A DNA stretch of 64,000 nucleotides, taken from Streptococcus uberis (GTDB lineage Bacteria > Bacillota > Bacilli > Lactobacillales > Streptococcaceae). Where the stretch lies: the NCBI RefSeq assembly GCF_900475595.1, contig NZ_LS483397.1, positions 1,087,001 to 1,151,000 of the forward strand. The letters run 5' to 3'. Below the pieces are notes generated by a model. The model was not told the origin of the DNA, made no database searches, and worked only from the letters and a program-made list of their open reading frames with translations. Each line of letters begins with the position of its first letter. Within the stretch, counting starts at the first letter, position 1. The position numbers and the translations under genes were made by a program. Below are positions 27,188 to 35,756 of this stretch, piece after piece.

Positions 27188-28096
27188 CTACTCCAATTCA
27201 ATGCTCGAAACAATTGGGCAAAAAAATTTATTATTATTTTTTTCCTCAATACATTTTACAAATCCATTTACGTATCTATCAATTGCATTGGTAACGGTAC
27301 ATTTTTCTTTTCCATATTGAATTTTTAAATTTAATAAATTTATCAATTGAAGACGATATTCATAAGTTAAAAATTCTTTGTCTCTTAAATGATAATAGAC
27401 CCAAATGTCAACTATCTGTCGAAAAGGCTCCATGAGATCGTCAACGAGATTAAATTGATTAAATTCATTTCTATGGAAGATTCCTATCATAGGATTTAGA
27501 CCATACCCAGCGACAATTCTTGCAAATTGTGCTCTTAGTATCGCATACCCATAATTCAGACCTGCATTGATAGGGTCACATTCCTCTTGTGTGACTCGTG
27601 TAAAATTTTTACCAAATAACTCGTTAAAATAGACTTTTGCAGCATGACCTTCTCGGTTTGTTTTATCTCCTAACTCAATATTATTTTTATAGTCTGATAA
27701 TAATTGGATTGCCTTAATATCTTTCTCAAACATTGCTAGGACATCTTCTTGATTATTAATTTTAAAATATGTCACAATTTGCCACATTTTATCTTTTTGA
27801 ATTTGAGACCAAGCCATTTGGTTTTTCATCCTTTTAAAAGCGTGGAAATGACCATTCTGCGCATGAAAAATCCCTGTGGGAAGATGATTATTATCACAAA
27901 CTACAAGTATAATATTATATTTACTAAATGCACTAAGGAGTCTTAAGGTAACGACAGTGTCACCACCTTCTGCTACTACAATGGAAATGTCACTAAGTGG
28001 TATCGTAAATTCTTCACCTAGTTTCTTTACAACCAAATTATCTAGCTTTAAATGCATCTTTTCACTTTGATTTATATGTATTATTCGCCACGTCAT
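27188..28096 (-). CDS. cas1: CRISPR integrase Cas1
   Basis: I start it at ATG 28096 (MTWRIIHINQSEKMHLKLDN), 302 residues; a GTG five codons upstream is less like known Cas1 starts. The metal ligands are recognisable as Glu149 (TNREGHAAK), His208 (GIFHRNEF) and Glu223 (VDDLMEPFR). It is the catalytic subunit of spacer integration. It lies directly after the tracrRNA gene and before cas2, the usual II-A order. Confidence 0.95.
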   Translation of the reverse strand: MTWRIIHINQSEKMHLKLDNLVVKKLGEEFTIPLSDISIVVAEGGDTVVTLRLLSAFSKYNIILVVCDNNHLPTGIFHAQNGHFHAFKRMKNQMAWSQIQKDKMWQIVTYFKINNQEDVLAMFEKDIKAIQLLSDYKNNIELGDKTNREGHAAKVYFNELFGKNFTRVTQEECDPINAGLNYGYAILRAQFARIVAGYGLNPMIGIFHRNEFNQFNLVDDLMEPFRQIVDIWVYYHLRDKEFLTYEYRLQLINLLNLKIQYGKEKCTVTNAIDRYVNGFVKCIEEKNNNKFFCPIVSSIELE

Positions 28097-28116
28097 TATT
28101 ACATACCTCACAATAC

Positions 28117-28215
28117 GAAAAGCACCCCATCAATGATGGGGTGCTTGAATTCGGCATGAAGCCTTATCTTTGTAGGCTCAGCAAGATTTAAGTAACTATG
28201 CAAGGCGTCCCTTGC
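28117..28215 (-). ncRNA. tracrRNA
   Basis: On the minus strand, 28200-28183 reads ATAGTTACTTAAATCTTG, an exact 18-base complement of the crRNA repeat. It is followed by CAAAGATAAGGCTTCATGCC, the core also found in S. thermophilus CRISPR1 guide scaffolds. The 3' end is a strong hairpin (AAGCACCCCATCA paired with TGATGGGGTGCTT) and a short T run. It lies between cas9 and cas1 and runs with the cas genes. It pairs with pre-crRNA for RNase III processing and anchors the guide in Cas9. Confidence 0.93.
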
Positions 28216-28221
28216 ATTTTT

Positions 28222-28250
28222 ATTATATAGCGTTTACATAAAAATTGCAA
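28222..28250 (-). promoter_or_regulatory. tracrRNA promoter
   Basis: TTGCAA (28245-28250), a 17-base spacer and TATAAT (28222-28227) on the minus strand place the start near 28215, about 15 bases before the anti-repeat. Confidence 0.85.
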
Positions 28251-28261
28251 CCCCATAAATT

Positions 28262-31200
28262 TTATTTTCTTTTGATTTTTTTATAAATTAATTTAGGAAA
28301 TAAATTTTCATTTTTTGAGATAAATTTATTCCCAAGTATATCTGTTTTTAATTTATAAATTGATAAATCACTTTTGTTAAGTTTTTCTTGAAATTGATTT
28401 GAAGATGGATATAAATTTCTTATTACTTCTAAACTTTCACCTTTTTCAAATGAAGACTTATTATATGGTTTAAGTTCTAATTTATGTTTTTCATTAACTT
28501 TTCCAGTCCTTGACCAAAATCTAAAAATCTGACTTTTTCCTTTTGATAAATCTTTAATAATTATTAAATCATTTCTATATAGTGTAAACTTAAAGATCGA
28601 TTCTTCTGAGACCCCTTCTTCTTTTTTTATTTTCTGATAATTTTCTTCAGAAATCCCATATTCCTCTTTATTTTGAATATTAAGATCTGAATATTTCAAA
28701 CCAAGAAATTCATATTTCAGAGTTTTTTCATTGAAATATACATCTGTTCTCCAAGGATTTAACGATCTGAGTGCGACAATATTCCGACTTGATTCAGGAG
28801 TTATTTCAATATATTTTCCTAAAACAGTATCATAATATTTAAATTGTTTAATTTCAGGACCATTTCCTTTCCGAGAATACTTGCAAATAGGACCGTTGTC
28901 ATTTCGATATTTTTCAAATGGATTTACAATATCTTTTCCTTTATTATCGAATTCTCGATAATTCTTTAAAATCGGTTCAATGATTTTCTCCCATGTTTCT
29001 GGATCTTTTTGGTAAATTAAAAACTTACTTTTATCCTTATTATATATCTTAAGAAAATTTTCAAATCCAGTTTGACTATATATATCTTTAATTTTTCCTA
29101 AAACGTATGTTTGTTCTTTTTTATCTTTTTCAAGTTTTGCACTTCTTGTTGCATAAATTGTTGCATCAGAAATTTTACGATTTACTTTTGAATCAACTTG
29201 ATATGAAAACAGAATTTCGTCTTCAAACCCAGGATTAGAAATTGTTTGAACAAAGCCATCATATGGAGGTGTAAACACCTCTTCTTTATAACTATCATCT
29301 GATTGAATTTCGCCAGTTACTCTATCAACATGTCGATTAATTAAATAATTTTCAAAAAGGATATCTCCTTGTTTTTTCCAGTACCTTAGTTTAGCTGATG
29401 CAGCAATAATTAAAGCATCAACTGCGTGATGATGGTATGTGTCTCTGGTTTTATCGATATGCCATTTTCTACGTAATTGAGAAGTAAATTGACCTCTAAC
29501 AACTGACACTTTGGTTTCTTTTTCAAGATTTTTTAAAGATTGTTGGAGCACGTTTAATACTGTTCTAGAAGCATAGCGAGTATCAACTAAGTTTCTCTCA
29601 ATAAATTTTTGTTTCACTTCAATTTTGCTGATATCTTGTTCAGTTAAAAAATAATCTCTTTTTTTTCTACTTATTTTAGAATTGTGCAAAATTGCATTTT
29701 TAAATTCTCTATACGACCATGCGGACTTCATTGAATCTAATGCTTGAAAAGGGGTTCTTTGACCTTTTTCTTGATTTGCCCAACAATATACTAAAACTTT
29801 ATTCGATAAGCTATCATCAAAAGACAATGACAATGGAAGTATATGGTCAATTTCAAATAACTCTCTATTGTAAATTAAATCCGATATTGTTATTTCTTTT
29901 CCAGAATAGAGACATTTCTGATCTTGTTGATACCAGAGTCTAATACGAAGAGCAAGTTCTTTATATCCATGGAAAACTTCACTAGGTAATTCTTCTTTTC
30001 CATTAAAGAGTTTGGCTGCATGTTTCTCAGCTTGTTCCTTCTCTTTTGCATTGACTTTTTGTCCATCTGCAATACGTTTACGTTCTTCTTCTTCGTTTTT
30101 GTCTCGAGGCATTTCAATCACGATTTTATCAAAATCACCCCATTTTTTTATTGAAGCATTAATTATTTTTATTGCCTGTCTTACTGATTTAGCTACAACA
30201 GGATTGTATATTTCATCAGTTACAGAATTTTCATCAATATAATTAGTTCTTTTAGAATCTAATTTAGTTAATTTGAATTTACCAAATCGATTCAATATCG
30301 TCATCTGTTCATCAGATGTGTGATATAATTCGGGAATTAATTCTTTCATTAGTTTTATTGAAAGACTATGCCACCCTTTTCCAAAAATAGATGAATTTGA
30401 TTTTCGAAATGCAATCAACTCTAACATTTGTTTTTCAGTAAATTGGTTAGGCATGAGTTTTTTAATAGCCTCTTCAATTCCTTCACGTTCTGTATTTAGA
30501 GTTAAAATCCTTGCCAATTGATTTAAACTATCGACAGATAAATCTTTTACAGAAATTGTTTCTAAGTCAAAATTCATCTTACGATAAACATCAAAGACAT
30601 GCATGTCAGGATTATCTTTATTATCAAGACGATAACCTCTAATATCTTCGAATTTACAGTTATTTCTTTTAGCAATTTCTTGTAATAGTTTTTTGGGACC
30701 TAAAATTTTTGTTTCCTTAGCCCAATTTACCAAGTCAATTTTTTGTTGTTCACTTAATTTACCAGTTTCAGTAGGCAAAGTTAAATTATTCAAATCATTC
30801 AAAAAATTAAATTCTTGAGCGGTATAGGATGTTTTTGAAGCTCTATATTCTTCCGGATAAAAACTACATTTACCAATTAATACATCAAAAATGTTATCCA
30901 AGTCAGTTCCGTCGGTTCTGTATCGTCCATAATCCGTTCTAGATTTTGGATTGCCTGGTCCGTGATAATATTTTCTTTTTGAAATTAGTAATTGGATAAA
31001 GTCATTAATAAAATCAGTAGAAATAGAAGTATTGGTTTCACTTTGTTTTTTTAAAATTTGCTCAGCTTCTTTTCGATATGACGATGTGGAAAAGACATTA
31101 ATGACATGATGTATTTCTCCATTTTCATCGACAATATCAAAATTTCCTCTAAGTTGCCCATATTGATTTAAGCGATCAAATTGTATTTGGCCAGGAGTTT

Positions 31201-31642
31201 TCTCTTTTAGCAATTGCTGATTAAGTTCTATGGCCTTGGCATATTCAGTCCCATTGCCAGAAGAATCATCTTCTCCATCATCTAAATATGAAATTCCTCT
31301 ATGTTTTGTAATATTTCTTAAAGAGGCAAATAGTTCCTCATTTGAAAGTGGTTCATTTAAACCTTTAACTCGCAATTCATATGGATTAAGATTTAAATTA
31401 TCAAAATTCGTAACGATATCATATTTATCGAACAAATCTTGAAGTCTTTTTACACGATGTTTTTTCCTTCTTAAAAGCCTTCTACTTCCTCTGAATTTTC
31501 TTCTATCAACATTATTATCGGCATTTGCTGAAGGAAAAATTCGTGAACTTGCGTGAACAATCTTTCCACTATCAGCTTCAATAATGCCTACACCGACAGA
31601 GGCTACACCTATATCCAAGCCTAATATCATCCCATTTGTCAT
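28262..31642 (-). CDS. cas9: Cas9 endonuclease, small St1-like type II-A
   Basis: The protein has 1126 residues, close to the 1121 of S. thermophilus CRISPR1 Cas9 and similar throughout. RuvC-I is MILGLDIGVASVGVG (Asp10). The arginine-rich bridge helix is RKFRGSRRLLRRKKHRVKR. RuvC-II is KIVIEMPRDKNEEE (Glu510). HNH is FEIDHILPLSLSFDD (His600), with Asn623 in WANQEKG. RuvC-III is HHHAVDALII (His739, Asp742). All catalytic residues are kept. AAAGGAG precedes the ATG. It should cut DNA next to a PAM; by homology an NNAGAA-like PAM is a guess. Confidence 0.97.
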   Translation of the reverse strand: MTNGMILGLDIGVASVGVGIIEADSGKIVHASSRIFPSANADNNVDRRKFRGSRRLLRRKKHRVKRLQDLFDKYDIVTNFDNLNLNPYELRVKGLNEPLSNEELFASLRNITKHRGISYLDDGEDDSSGNGTEYAKAIELNQQLLKEKTPGQIQFDRLNQYGQLRGNFDIVDENGEIHHVINVFSTSSYRKEAEQILKKQSETNTSISTDFINDFIQLLISKRKYYHGPGNPKSRTDYGRYRTDGTDLDNIFDVLIGKCSFYPEEYRASKTSYTAQEFNFLNDLNNLTLPTETGKLSEQQKIDLVNWAKETKILGPKKLLQEIAKRNNCKFEDIRGYRLDNKDNPDMHVFDVYRKMNFDLETISVKDLSVDSLNQLARILTLNTEREGIEEAIKKLMPNQFTEKQMLELIAFRKSNSSIFGKGWHSLSIKLMKELIPELYHTSDEQMTILNRFGKFKLTKLDSKRTNYIDENSVTDEIYNPVVAKSVRQAIKIINASIKKWGDFDKIVIEMPRDKNEEEERKRIADGQKVNAKEKEQAEKHAAKLFNGKEELPSEVFHGYKELALRIRLWYQQDQKCLYSGKEITISDLIYNRELFEIDHILPLSLSFDDSLSNKVLVYCWANQEKGQRTPFQALDSMKSAWSYREFKNAILHNSKISRKKRDYFLTEQDISKIEVKQKFIERNLVDTRYASRTVLNVLQQSLKNLEKETKVSVVRGQFTSQLRRKWHIDKTRDTYHHHAVDALIIAASAKLRYWKKQGDILFENYLINRHVDRVTGEIQSDDSYKEEVFTPPYDGFVQTISNPGFEDEILFSYQVDSKVNRKISDATIYATRSAKLEKDKKEQTYVLGKIKDIYSQTGFENFLKIYNKDKSKFLIYQKDPETWEKIIEPILKNYREFDNKGKDIVNPFEKYRNDNGPICKYSRKGNGPEIKQFKYYDTVLGKYIEITPESSRNIVALRSLNPWRTDVYFNEKTLKYEFLGLKYSDLNIQNKEEYGISEENYQKIKKEEGVSEESIFKFTLYRNDLIIIKDLSKGKSQIFRFWSRTGKVNEKHKLELKPYNKSSFEKGESLEVIRNLYPSSNQFQEKLNKSDLSIYKLKTDILGNKFISKNENLFPKLIYKKIKRK

Positions 31643-31709
31643 AAAATTCTCCTTTATATTGGAATAATTTTTTAAAGTTATATAATTCCATTTTACTCCT
31701 CTAAAAATT

Positions 31710-31738
31710 AAAAAACAAGCCTTTTTGAAAGCGCTTGC
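31710..31738 (-). terminator. Weak terminator upstream of cas9
   Basis: CAAGC and GCTTG flank a 12-base loop and are followed by TTTTTT on the minus strand, past the stop of the membrane protein gene at 31746. Confidence 0.45.
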
Positions 31739-31745
31739 TTTATTA

Positions 31746-32366
31746 TTATTTATTTATTTTACTCTTAAATAAAAGGATTCCAAACACCGCCTCATACACC
31801 ACTAGAAATCCGATGAAACAGTGCATGAAGAAGGTTTCGGGGAGTATCCAGATGATGGGGTCGGTGAGGGGGTCAAAGGACCAGTTGGTTTTGCCTGGGA
31901 AGAGGATGTGATGAAAAAGAATGAAAAAGTGATCAAATCCGATGAGATAGGCAAATAGAGCAATGATTAAGGGCAGCAAGAGGGCTAAAAGGAAGTTATG
32001 GCGGTATAGTTGCCAGGCTTTGGCTTTTCTGATTGTTTTCAGAAAGCGGCAGCTGGGATAAAGACTTAGGATGAAAATCACTTGTGTGAGGTGAAAAAGC
32101 CCTTTAACATCTTTAAAATGGGCTAAGCCTTCTTTAGAAGCTGCGAAACTGGCGAATGTCAGTTGTGTTCTGAAAGGATTAGTGAGATAATCCATGAGGC
32201 CATTAAAATTATAGAGGATTGATGATTTGGTCATGTAGACCACATGATTTATCTTAAGCAAGTCCACTTCTATTGAATAGAATAACCAAGCCCCATAAAT
32301 AGTGACCAAGACTGAAAAAGCCAAAAGGCAGAGCCACAAGAGCAACAATCTGATTTTGTCTGCCAT
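31746..32366 (-). CDS. TIGR01906 family integral membrane protein
   Basis: The protein has 206 residues, starting [30 protein letters not shown] at an ATG that overlaps the stop codon of the HAD gene (TAATG). There are about five hydrophobic segments. It belongs to a family of small streptococcal and lactobacillal membrane proteins of unknown function, annotated next to cas9 in S. pyogenes as I recall. It is the last gene of the minus-strand run that begins at the GNAT gene. Confidence 0.8.
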   Translation of the reverse strand: MADKIRLLLLWLCLLAFSVLVTIYGAWLFYSIEVDLLKINHVVYMTKSSILYNFNGLMDYLTNPFRTQLTFASFAASKEGLAHFKDVKGLFHLTQVIFILSLYPSCRFLKTIRKAKAWQLYRHNFLLALLLPLIIALFAYLIGFDHFFILFHHILFPGKTNWSFDPLTDPIIWILPETFFMHCFIGFLVVYEAVFGILLFKSKINK

Positions 32367-33130
32367 TAGATGTCCCACTCGTCTAAGCTAGCCACAACAT
32401 AATCCGGTTGAATCGGCAAGTTTGGCACTTCTTCTGCTTTTGTAAAACCAGTCGTCACCAGTAAGCTAGCAATATCATTTTGAATACCAGCCATGATGTC
32501 TGTTAGATAATTATCCCCAACCATGATAGCTTCAGAGCGTTTGACCTGTAAGATATCCAAGGCTTTGTTCATGATAATGGCATTGGGTTTTCCAATGAAA
32601 ACCGGTTTGACACGCGTTGCTGCTTCTAATAGGGCCACCAAGGAGCCGGCTCCCGGCATCAATCCTCTCTCTGTTGGAATATTGAGGTCTGGGTTAGTTC
32701 CAATAAAAAGGGCACCTTTGGCGATAGCCAGAGTCGCCGTTGCCAACATGTCATAAGTCACCTGACTATCAAGTCCAACGACAACGTAAGCAGGGTTCTC
32801 CTTGTCCTCAATGTAGCCAGCCTCTGAAATAGCTGATTTGAGTCCAGTCTCACCAATCACATAAACCGTTTGCCCGCGGTCCATGTCCTTCATGTAGTCC
32901 ACCGTCGCCATGGTTGCCGTGTAGATAGTCTCCAAGGGGGTTTGGATGTTGAATTGCTGCGCCAACATGTCCTGAACCATCTGGGGTGTCCGGGTGGTGT
33001 TGTTTGTCACTAAAAGGTATGGAATCTCTTGCTCTTGAAGCCTCTGAATAAAGCGTTCCCCAGCAGGAATCCGTTCCCTACCTTTATAAATTGTTCCGTC
33101 TAAATCAATTAAATAGCCTTTGTATGTCAC
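32366..33130 (-). CDS. HAD-IIA phosphatase (NagD-like, TIGR01457 type)
   Basis: The protein has 254 residues. Motif I is [12 protein letters not shown] with the nucleophile Asp, motif II is [11 protein letters not shown], motif III is [14 protein letters not shown] and motif IV is [16 protein letters not shown]. It dephosphorylates small phosphorylated metabolites in the cytosol; the substrate is unknown. It starts 12 bases after the thioesterase gene and is translationally coupled to the membrane protein after it. Confidence 0.92.
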   Translation of the reverse strand: MTYKGYLIDLDGTIYKGRERIPAGERFIQRLQEQEIPYLLVTNNTTRTPQMVQDMLAQQFNIQTPLETIYTATMATVDYMKDMDRGQTVYVIGETGLKSAISEAGYIEDKENPAYVVVGLDSQVTYDMLATATLAIAKGALFIGTNPDLNIPTERGLMPGAGSLVALLEAATRVKPVFIGKPNAIIMNKALDILQVKRSEAIMVGDNYLTDIMAGIQNDIASLLVTTGFTKAEEVPNLPIQPDYVVASLDEWDI

Positions 33131-33142
33131 CTAGTCCTCCTT

Positions 33143-33877
33143 CTAATCGATTGGTTCCCAGTCAATAATAGCTTGGGCATTGATTTGTCCCTGAGAGCTA
33201 ATATGATGGTATGAGGTTAAGCCTTCTAACTGGAAAGCAGACGCAATGTCCTGGTCTCCTGGAGCCACTTCTTTAATGTATTTAAGTTGTAACTGTCGTG
33301 GCCGATGGTGTCTCAAGAAATCATAACTTAAAACATCATACATCCAGTCTAAATATTTGCTATTGTTGACATGCCCATTCATATCAATATCAAAATAACG
33401 AACATGGTAAGTTTTGACTTGAGGATTTTCTAACTCTCTCATCTTAGGAGCACGACGCATCTTTTTGACACATTCAGACTGGTAAGGTTGCACCAAGTCT
33501 TCAGGAATGCTAACCACCTTACGCGTATCAGGAGCCATCAAGGCGAAATAGGTCAAAATATCCATGAGCAGGTTACCCTCTTGATCATAGATGTGGAATT
33601 GACGGTAACAAAAGAATTTATTATAAGAGATGGCTTCTGTTTCAATAGTGATTGTCTCGTTGAATTTAGGCAGACGTTTGATGGAAACCTCATAATCAGT
33701 AATAATCCATACCAAGTTATAGTTCTCCAAAACATAGTCGTCAGAACGACCTAACTTAGCAGATTGGCGCCCTGAAACGGTTAAACAATAAGCTAGCAAC
33801 AAAGGTAATTTAGCATCTTGTTTGACATCACAGAGGTCAAAAGGCATAGTGAAGGTTTCTTGATAAACAAGTCCCAT
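33143..33877 (-). CDS. Acyl-ACP thioesterase
   Basis: The protein has 244 residues with two hot-dog domains. The C-terminal one contains YFDIDMNGHVNNSKYLDWMYD, with the Asn/His of the bacterial FatA-like active site. It releases fatty acids from acyl carrier protein, setting chain length or supplying free acids. The start has a GGAG site and lies nine bases from the end of the HemW-like gene, so these genes are one operon. Confidence 0.92.
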   Translation of the reverse strand: MGLVYQETFTMPFDLCDVKQDAKLPLLLAYCLTVSGRQSAKLGRSDDYVLENYNLVWIITDYEVSIKRLPKFNETITIETEAISYNKFFCYRQFHIYDQEGNLLMDILTYFALMAPDTRKVVSIPEDLVQPYQSECVKKMRRAPKMRELENPQVKTYHVRYFDIDMNGHVNNSKYLDWMYDVLSYDFLRHHRPRQLQLKYIKEVAPGDQDIASAFQLEGLTSYHHISSQGQINAQAIIDWEPID

Positions 33878-33886
33878 GATAAACTC

Positions 33887-35017
33887 CTAATCTAAAATAA
33901 ATTTCTCAGCAACAGAGTCTCCTAAAAAGAGACCTTTTTTTGTCATTCTAACAGTCTTTGGATCATTAACCAGCAAGCCCTGACCAATCAGTTCCTGGAC
34001 AATGTGACCGTAACGTTGGTCAAAAGAGAGACCAAATTTTTCTTCAAACCGGGCCACCGAAACGCCAGATTTCTTGCGGAGACCTAAAAAGAGCTCCTCT
34101 TCCATCATCTCATCCTGCGTTAGAACTTCTTCCGTCAAACGGGCATTGCCCTCACTAACGGCTTTCAGGTAATGCTGGATGGGAACGCGGTTGCGGTAAC
34201 GAACACCATTGAGATAGCCAGAAGCACCAGCCCCACAACCGTAATATTCGTCATTGTCCCAATACATCAAGTTGTGTTGACTGTAATAACCAGGCTTAGA
34301 AAAGTTAGAAATTTCGTAGTGCTCAAAGCCATTGGCTTCCATTTCACTAATGATATACTCAAACATTTCAGCTTCCAAATCTTCCGTCGGCAGATTCAGT
34401 TTGCCACGACGCATCTTGTTCATAAATACCGTATGGTGTTCCAAAATCAAACTGTATAAAGACAGGTGCGGAATGTCTAAAGCTAAAGCTTTAGCAACAT
34501 TTTCTTTAACCTGTTCCAAGGTTTGACCCGGCAAGGCGTAAATCAAATCAATGGAGATGTTATGAAAGCCTGCCGCCTTCAAACTGTCGATAGTAGTATA
34601 AATCTGAGCTTCATTATGACTACGGCCAATCTGTTTTAAATGCTTGTCGTTAAAGGTTTGCACACCTAGAGAAATCCGGTTTACAGCAGACTTTTTCAAA
34701 ACTTGAATTTTGTCTTGATCCAAATCTCCAGGATTAGCCTCAATAGTGAACTCTTCAAGCTTTGAAAGGTCTAAATCACGGACCAACTCCGTCAAAAGGT
34801 AATCCAATTGAGAAGCCGTAATGGCCGTCGGTGTCCCCCCACCAATGTAGAGAGTCTTCAAAGATTTAATTTCATAGGAACGAAATTCCTGAATCAAGGC
34901 TCTTAAGTAATCATCCACGGGCTGATTTTTGATAAAAACCTTGGAAAAGTCACAGTAATAACAAATTTGTGTGCAAAAAGGGATATGCACATAAGCTGAA
35001 GTCGGTTTATTAATCAT
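33887..35017 (-). CDS. hemW: HemW-like radical SAM protein
   Basis: The start at 35017 (MINKPTSAYVHIPFCTQICYYCDF) gives 376 residues. The cluster motif is CTQICYYC, a CxxxCxxC, with the fourth conserved residue as in HemN/HemW. GGGTPTAI and EANPGDL are SAM-binding motifs. HemW binds heme and acts as a heme chaperone; true HemN enzymes act on coproporphyrinogen. Since streptococci lack heme biosynthesis, the chaperone role is more likely. There is no Shine-Dalgarno sequence, and an extended -10 lies directly upstream. Confidence 0.88.
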   Translation of the reverse strand: MINKPTSAYVHIPFCTQICYYCDFSKVFIKNQPVDDYLRALIQEFRSYEIKSLKTLYIGGGTPTAITASQLDYLLTELVRDLDLSKLEEFTIEANPGDLDQDKIQVLKKSAVNRISLGVQTFNDKHLKQIGRSHNEAQIYTTIDSLKAAGFHNISIDLIYALPGQTLEQVKENVAKALALDIPHLSLYSLILEHHTVFMNKMRRGKLNLPTEDLEAEMFEYIISEMEANGFEHYEISNFSKPGYYSQHNLMYWDNDEYYGCGAGASGYLNGVRYRNRVPIQHYLKAVSEGNARLTEEVLTQDEMMEEELFLGLRKKSGVSVARFEEKFGLSFDQRYGHIVQELIGQGLLVNDPKTVRMTKKGLFLGDSVAEKFILD

Positions 35018-35023
35018 ATGAGT

Positions 35024-35033
35024 ATTATACCAT
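35024..35033 (-). promoter_or_regulatory. Extended -10 directly upstream of hemW
   Basis: TGGTATAAT on the minus strand (hexamer 35024-35029) ends six bases before the hemW ATG, which would give a leaderless mRNA. The -35 is poor. Confidence 0.35.
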
Positions 35034-35074
35034 GTTTGCAGAAGAGCTCCTAGCAAGTCTCACACTTTCAGGCG

Positions 35075-35689
35075 TCAAATACCAATCTTGGCCAGATGAA
35101 TCCAAGTCGGCTCTGAAATCAGTTTTGGAATTAATTCAAAACCCGCTTCTAGCAGAAGTTCCTTAGCCTCTACCTTGCTAACGTGGAGCTGAAACACCAG
35201 ATCTTTCCCAGCCGCAATTTCCTGAGCCTTGCCCTCGATGCCCTTGATTAAATCCATAGTGAATAGCTGGTCGTTCCCAGGTTCCAGAAAGAGATGAACC
35301 ATGATAGTATGACTAATAATTTCCAACTTAAAAATAGCTATCACAATGCCATTACGCACCAGACGGAACCAGTTTTTCTGATTTCCTTTAATAGGGAAAA
35401 TCCAAGGGCTTGCATAGTAGATGGGACTAGAATCAGGACCACCATAGTTCCAGTCTTTAATCATCTGGGCATTCGCCTCCTTTGACGAGGGAAGGACATA
35501 AAACCAAGGTTTTTTCTGCCAGAATTGAAAGAGCTTGGACATGTACCTGATCCGTCTGTCCTGCACAGCAGGGTCGTCTGTTTGGTAAATGTAATCCACA
35601 TAGCCTGTCTGGTATTCAGGTACCAATTGTTGAAAATAAGTTTTAGCTTGATCGTCAAGCCTCTCTTGTAATTCAGCTAGCTTATCTAT
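35075..35689 (-). CDS. Predicted GNAT-like acetyltransferase (start codon unusual)
   Basis: The protein has about 183 residues from TTG 35626 or 204 from the ATA at 35687-35689. It contains WNYGGPDSSPIYYASPWIFPIKGNQKNWF and a beta-strand-rich C-terminal half, with a possible GNAT fold that I cannot confirm by motif. The frame is open upstream from 35626 with no ATG, GTG or TTG, and GGAGG (35699-35703) lies nine bases before ATA, so a rare AUA start is plausible. It is followed by hemW after 57 bases. Confidence 0.6.
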   Translation of the reverse strand: MDKLAELQERLDDQAKTYFQQLVPEYQTGYVDYIYQTDDPAVQDRRIRYMSKLFQFWQKKPWFYVLPSSKEANAQMIKDWNYGGPDSSPIYYASPWIFPIKGNQKNWFRLVRNGIVIAIFKLEIISHTIMVHLFLEPGNDQLFTMDLIKGIEGKAQEIAAGKDLVFQLHVSKVEAKELLLEAGFELIPKLISEPTWIHLAKIGI

Positions 35690-35720
35690 TGTTCTATGCC
35701 TCCATTTTCCGTATTTTTAA

Positions 35721-35755
35721 TGAAAAAAGCGCCGTTTGTAACGACACCCTTTTGG
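35721..35755 (-). terminator. Terminator of the cdaA-cdaR-glmM operon
   Basis: AAAGGGTGTCGTT and AACGGCGCTTTTT form a 13-bp stem with several G-U pairs, ending in a T run on the minus strand. Confidence 0.75.
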
Positions 35756-35756
35756 T

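Noticed and set aside
29719..31442. Plus-strand reading frames inside cas9
   Set aside because: They lie opposite a clear protein-coding gene with complete catalytic motifs and have no homology I recognise.
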